From contig OZ020309.1 of NCBI GenBank assembly GCA_963971305.1, forward strand, positions 5,821,001 to 5,885,000: a stretch of DNA of 64,000 nucleotides, written 5' to 3'. This document shows, piece after piece, positions 59,275 through 64,000 of this stretch. This stretch comes from Arcuatula senhousia (Eukaryota; Mollusca; Bivalvia; Mytilida; Mytilidae). The position numbers and the translations under genes were made by a program. The notes beneath the pieces are model-generated. The model searched no databases and was not told the DNA's origin. It was given only the letters and a program-made list of their open reading frames with translations. Positions within the stretch are counted from its first letter, which is position 1. Each line of letters opens with the position of its first letter.

Positions 59275-59811
59275 CATTTTTACACACAGATAAGATTAAA
59301 CGATACATTATAATAGCATAATACTTTTATGCATTGAGTTATATCAAGAATATTTTCCAAACAGGAAGTAGATGTATTGCTACATACCTGCACAAAATGG
59401 TACATGTATCTGTGGCGGATCCAGAAATTTTCAAACAAGGGGGAGGGGGCGGTACGCTGGTCCTAGATCTTAAAACGAAAGAATATGGAATATGTGCCAA
59501 AAAGACACGAGCCACATATTGAAATGATTTAAATAAATGTACAAAAGCAAAATTTCACTGCGTGTGAAGCGCTTTTCTGGATTCTGTCTTCTAGTGTGTA
59601 TTGTTTAAATCGATGAAAGTATTATACTAGCATTTTTACACACAGATAAGACAAAACGATACATTTTAATAGCGTCATGCTTTTATGCATTGAGTTATAT
59701 CACCAATATTTTTCAAACAGGAAGTAAATGTATATAGAGTTGCAACATATATGCACAATAGGGTACATGTATCTGTGGCGGGTCCAGAAATTTTCAAACG
59801 GGGGGGGGGCG
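59275..59811. repeat. Direct duplication ~180 bp, copies about 358 bp apart
   Basis: 59275-59455 and 59633-59811 share ACACACAGATAAGA, TTTTATGCATTGAGTTATAT, then CAAACAGGAAGTA and ATGTATCTGTGGCGG(A/G)TCCA. Both end in a G-run. They lie inside the CACTA-like element. Confidence 0.75.
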
Positions 59812-60067
59812 CCATGTACGCCGGTCCGGTTTCTGCAACATGTACGAAGTATATAGCTCAGAAAAATAAGTAGCAAATAGTGTGGCCGCAAGTTTAAGAT
59901 GTTTAATTCCGTCCGTCTGTTGCACGTTAAGTGACCATCTGTAACAGATGAATATACTAAATTGTAATGACAACATTTGTATTTAAAATGATTTAAGTCG
60001 TGTATTATCAATCTGCTTATAAATTTTTTTTGGTTTATACAAATAATGTGTGTGTACATGTTATAAA

Positions 60068-60312
60068 AGAAGCAGAGGTACCAATGGGGTATCCGAATGT
60101 CACAAGTCCGAAAGAGCAGAGACAAAACCAGTAAACACCAACAAGAACAGGACAAACGCAGACAACATGTAAAACATGGAAACACAAAAACAACTGAATA
60201 TCAATCAACAACGCGAACTCCAGTCGAAACAAGAGTGAACTCAGGTGCTCCGGAAGAGTAAGCAGTTCCTGCTTGTTATAGCACACCCGTCGCGTTGCCA
60301 ATAGTCCATTAT
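60068..60312 (+). repeat. SINE-like repeat copy, 3'-truncated
   Basis: Same family as 55217-55535, ending after GCGTTGCCAATAGTCCATT. It lies inside the CACTA-like element. Confidence 0.78.
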
Positions 60313-62004
60313 AAACTTTCATTTCTTTTCATAAATTCGTGTTTTCCGTTTGAAATGATTAAAGTGATGATTTTTTCAGGGTTTGTAATCTGGTTCAAGT
60401 ACAGGTGTGGCTAATTAACCTGCATCCCAGACATGTAGTAGATAATATACAAGTCGATCACAATAAACATCCTGTCAGCTACTACATGTATGTGGTCATA
60501 CTCAGTGGGACACGTGCAGCGGGACAACCATGTTTTTTTTTATAGATTTTGTTTTGATCGGATCCGGACAAAATATCTATCGCTTAAAGGTGGGGAGACA
60601 AAATATAATTTAATTGTGAGCAATTATAATTTTACTCGTGTGCAATAATAAAACTTTAGGTTCACACGGAAAACTAAAATCGGATTACAGTGAAGGTGGC
60701 GGAGTCGAAACGTATAAGATGGTTACTGTTACACACAGTATCTTTACAAACAAAAGTGAAGAACCAAGAAATAGTATGTGGTTTTTTTTTCATAGAATAA
60801 AAACCTTAATGCCCTGTTAACCTGTTTTCGTTTTTTTAACACGAATTAGCATTTTATTTTTTAACAGCCAGTCTAATTTAATTTAATTGTCAAACTAAAT
60901 TAATTAAAATATTGTGCCCCTTTAATACAGAACTTGTTTGTCACACTGGAGTCTTTATGAAACATTCTTTAGAACTGAGGGCTTCAGACCCTGGTCGGAC
61001 AGGTTCCTAATTTGTATATTTTTTTTATATTCGTACATACCTGCTTATATGGATCATTTGTTTTTATTCAAATTGATCTATATATGTGACTTTTATTTCA
61101 GCTTGTGCGTTTTATATTATTTATAGGTTGCTTTGGTCCTAATGGACGTAATTATGCTAATAAAGTTAATAATTGTAATTTTTTTATATTCCGATATTGG
61201 TATATGACTTAAGTAAGTATAGGGTCCGATATCGCAAACTACGGGGTTAAGCACATCTGATCATATATCTGTTTACCCACTTAATCTCCAAGCAAAGTAA
61301 AAAAAAAGAACAACAAAATATAAAGGATTTCTTTTTTTCTATTTGCATTGCTCAAACTCAAAACGAATTTTGATGAACCGCAGGATAAAAAAGAAATGTC
61401 CATCCCTATTAAAATTAGAATAACGCTCCCTACAAATAAGACTTACCAAACACATTTTAAGTTGAAATAGTTGTAAATGACTTACTTAACTTTTATAGTT
61501 TGAATGTTTCTTAAATTACTGATCAAACGCAAACTAGTTGCATTAGGTGTACAATGACTGTCCCAACTTAAAGAAAGTTTTAAAAGTTGTAAAAGGACTA
61601 ACCCAACGCAATTTAAGTGCAATCAGTTGTTAGGCGTTTGACCCAACGCATATTAAGTTGGAACAATTGTGAAAGGACTGTATCAACGCAACCTTAGTTG
61701 AATCAGTTGTGGAGTGTTTGATCCAACGCATTTTAAGTTGGAACAACTGTAAAAGGACTGAACCAACTTAAATTAAGTTGAATTAGTTGTTAAAGGACTG
61801 ACATAACTAAAAAAAACGTTGAGTCAGTCCTTGTTTAAAAGAAGCAAATAAAATTTGTTTGATGCAATCGACTAAAACTGCTGTCCCAACCCTGACAAAT
61901 GCAAACGGTCTTGTTGACAGTACTTTACGGTTATTATTTTAAATTATCAGTTGCATAACGCCTGACTATGGTACAGACAGTCGTTTATCTTGCCAGTTGT
62001 GTAA

Positions 62005-63284
62005 GTGGTAATTCAGATGGAAAATGTAGCTCACAGTAAGCGCCAGATGCATGCATTCATTTTTAGCATCCCTATATTCACCAACCATACCAATAGGATT
62101 AAATTAATGTACGTGGCACCTGTCTTCAAGCAGGAATGAACTTAAACCATGTTTCTATTAGTCGTCATCTATGCGATGAATGTAGGTTCAAAGTGTCATT
62201 CGAAGCATGGATTGTACCATCACAGGACGACCTATCATACTAATATGGTTGTTGTTTCACTTTTCAGTAATCGAGAATGGACTTTTTTGTTAAGCGGAAT
62301 CGAACGCCAATGCTGCTGCCCAGGTACGGTATATAACGTAAGCCATGCTCACCTCGAGCTCTTAAGTGAGTTAAAAATGTGGGACAAGAGATATTTATGA
62401 AAAAAAATGAAGTCGAGGCGGTGCATATCCTTACCAGTTGGTAGTTTAAACATATTTATTTATCCTGGATTGGGAAACAAGCTTAATGCTTCTATAAATC
62501 CCTCTCCAGTCAGTTGTTAAGCAAGAAGCACACGGCATGGACTGTACACCCTAAGTACAGGACGCGAAATGAGGTCGCAATCTATGAAGACTTATATAAA
62601 TGAACAATATAAAAATATCAGACGATGATGTTATGTTACTCGACACCTTATCTTCCATACGTATCACTCAAACTATCAACAATTGATGCTCTGTGAAACA
62701 CTTTTTTTATGCTACGTACAATATCAAAATAAATTAAATGAAAAAAAGAAACCATTCTTTCCCAAATCATTGTTAAAATTTGAAATTGCTTAAGGTTTCT
62801 TTCCTTGTATATTCCGTTTGACAGCTGTTTACGAAAAGCAAAATTAATTCAAAATCACTGGATTCGTTTGTGGCAAAATAAATACATGGACAATAATCAA
62901 AAAACAAATGCCCTCCCTTTAAATTTCCTTTCTCCTACAACTTTACATGTTAATCTTTTATCATTTTATCATTCAAGACATTCAAGGAACACTAGATGAC
63001 AGTCCAATATGCTTTCACTTTTAATCACTAGACCTTAAAGAAAATTTTCTATAATAGTTAATCTCCTATCACAGAATCACTGCAATAACTGTGATGCAAA
63101 ATAGAGGTAAATTTAACCCAAAAGTCGGGACCATTGCGATTTCAACATCTTAAATATATGTACTCATATATATATAGTGATATAATTATATATCACATCT
63201 TTTTTTTGTATTTCATTGATCTTTTGCGTTTGATAATCCCTGTTCGGCAATTTTGTCTGCCGTTTTGTATTAACATAAACTTAC
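62005..63284. other. RNF213-like intron right of the CACTA-like element
   Basis: No coding stretch with splice signals was found. Short frames at 62149-62400 and 62805-62999 have no recognisable content. Confidence 0.55.
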
Positions 63285-63584
63285 CACGATAAAAGAGACT
63301 GCAAAGTTGTTTTAAGTCTTGTACTAAGATAGCTGTTTCGAAATACAGTTTGAACTCAAGTTCTCTGTATGATAAAATTTTCATCCAATGCATTGGTTCA
63401 TTCTTCAACTCTTTCATATCATAAATAATAAAAAACTGTTCTATATTCTCATTAAAAAGCTCTAAATCTTGTAATTGAATTCCTCCATCTACCAACTGTC
63501 CACAAGCTTGTTTAAGGATTTTGATAAAACGTTTCATTAGTTCCGTATTTTGTTTGGATATTTTTTGCAGTAAATCTTGGTGAT
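63285..63584 (-). CDS. RNF213-like: RNF213-like gene, internal exon a
   Basis: The acceptor TATTATAG precedes 63584, and the donor CGTG|GTAAGTT lies at 63284-63283. The 300-nt exon encodes HQDLLQKISKQNTELMKRF through LCSLFYRG in the only open frame. It enters and leaves in phase 1, which matches the next exon at 49674. It is all-helical. Assignment to RNF213 rests on this phase match and on the downstream exons rather than on a motif of its own. The gene's 5' part lies beyond the right edge. Confidence 0.65.
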
Positions 63585-64000
63585 CTATAATATAAGAGCA
63601 GACAACAATTAATAAAATAATTTCTCTACTAAACGAAGCAGAAGAAATAAAACATAACTTTTCCTATTCGTTCAAATCATTTTTTCCTTTTTTATCATTC
63701 CACGGTGTTTTCAAAATGCAACTACATGTATTCAGATCAATGAAGCTACAAAGCTACACTTCAGATTAAAAACGCTACTATTCAGATCCATTTGCAGAAG
63801 TAAAGAATAACAGAATGAACAGTTCCGTTCTTTTTACAAAGGGTCTCTTGCCAATTTGGTTACTTTTATAAAAGATCTATAAAGTTAAGGTATACAAGTT
63901 GTTCATAATACTCCTATCACAGAATACAACTCAAAACGTACGGAATAGTTTCAAAAATTTTGGAAAAGGTCTCCATCCTAGTACAAAATTTAAGCAGGTA

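Larger units (their letters stand above)
54141..62001. mobile_element. CACTA/EnSpm-like non-autonomous element, 7.9 kb
   Basis: The left end is CACTACTGGCAA at 54141. The right end is TTGCCAGTTGTG, ending at 62001. Both are flanked by a TAA target duplication (54138-54140 and 62002-62004), the 3-bp size usual for CACTA elements. The arms match inward for about 200 bp (GACTGTCTGTACCATAG, GCGTTATG, GGGACAGCAGTTT). They then continue into arrays of an inverted subterminal repeat around GCGTTGGGTCAAAC (54335-54660 and 61500-61830). No transposase frame was recognised. The interior holds SINE-like copies, a GC-rich repeat and duplicated segments, so it is probably a non-autonomous derivative. Confidence 0.72.

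Overview
This is eukaryotic genomic DNA: AT-rich, with genes split into short exons by GT-AG introns, and dense with small repeats. Three things point to a bivalve mollusc, probably a mussel-like species. Tandem-core repeats end in (ACGG)n plus a hairpin, the architecture described for oyster and mussel 'pearl' elements. One SINE-like repeat recurs at least six times. The host gene belongs to the RNF213 family. The species is inferred, not demonstrated.

Host gene. An RNF213-like giant E3 ligase/AAA+ ATPase gene runs right to left (minus strand) across the whole window. Seven consecutive internal exons were found, at 63584-63285, 49674-49103, 47376-47226, 45844-45624, 42720-42568, 6663-6502 and 5916-~5190. 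Their intron phases join without a break and their order matches vertebrate RNF213. The exons before and after these lie outside the window.

Giant transposon. The intron between the exons at 42720-42568 and 6663-6502 is about 36 kb, and about 34 kb of it (roughly 7402-41426) looks like one mobile element. Its ends are matching inverted repeats beginning AGGTAGTAATGTGTCATATC. Inside each end lies a 1 kb array of about 19 copies of a 14-bp palindrome, GAGGGTCGACCCTC, spaced about 47 bp apart and inverted between the two ends. The interior carries two intact, divergent, multi-exon genes that start 152 bp apart. On the plus strand (25267-37011) is an 840-aa DDE/RNase H-like transposase of the DUF7869 type. 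On the minus strand (25114-9388) is a 717-aa protein of 17 exons with an unknown N-terminal domain, a ParB/sulfiredoxin-like domain, a coiled coil and a C-terminal Tudor-like domain. I know of no described element with this combination, and it is the best candidate for a new system in the window.

Other repeats. The 13.4 kb RNF213 intron at 49675-63284 holds a 7.9 kb CACTA/EnSpm-like non-autonomous element (54141-62001, TAA duplication), a 1.56 kb foldback (50876-52433) and tandem minisatellites. Smaller foldbacks, pearl-like elements, SINE-like copies and hairpins are scattered throughout, several of them nested in introns of the giant element's genes. The left 5 kb has no convincing gene apart from one doubtful exon. 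No RNA genes were recognised.
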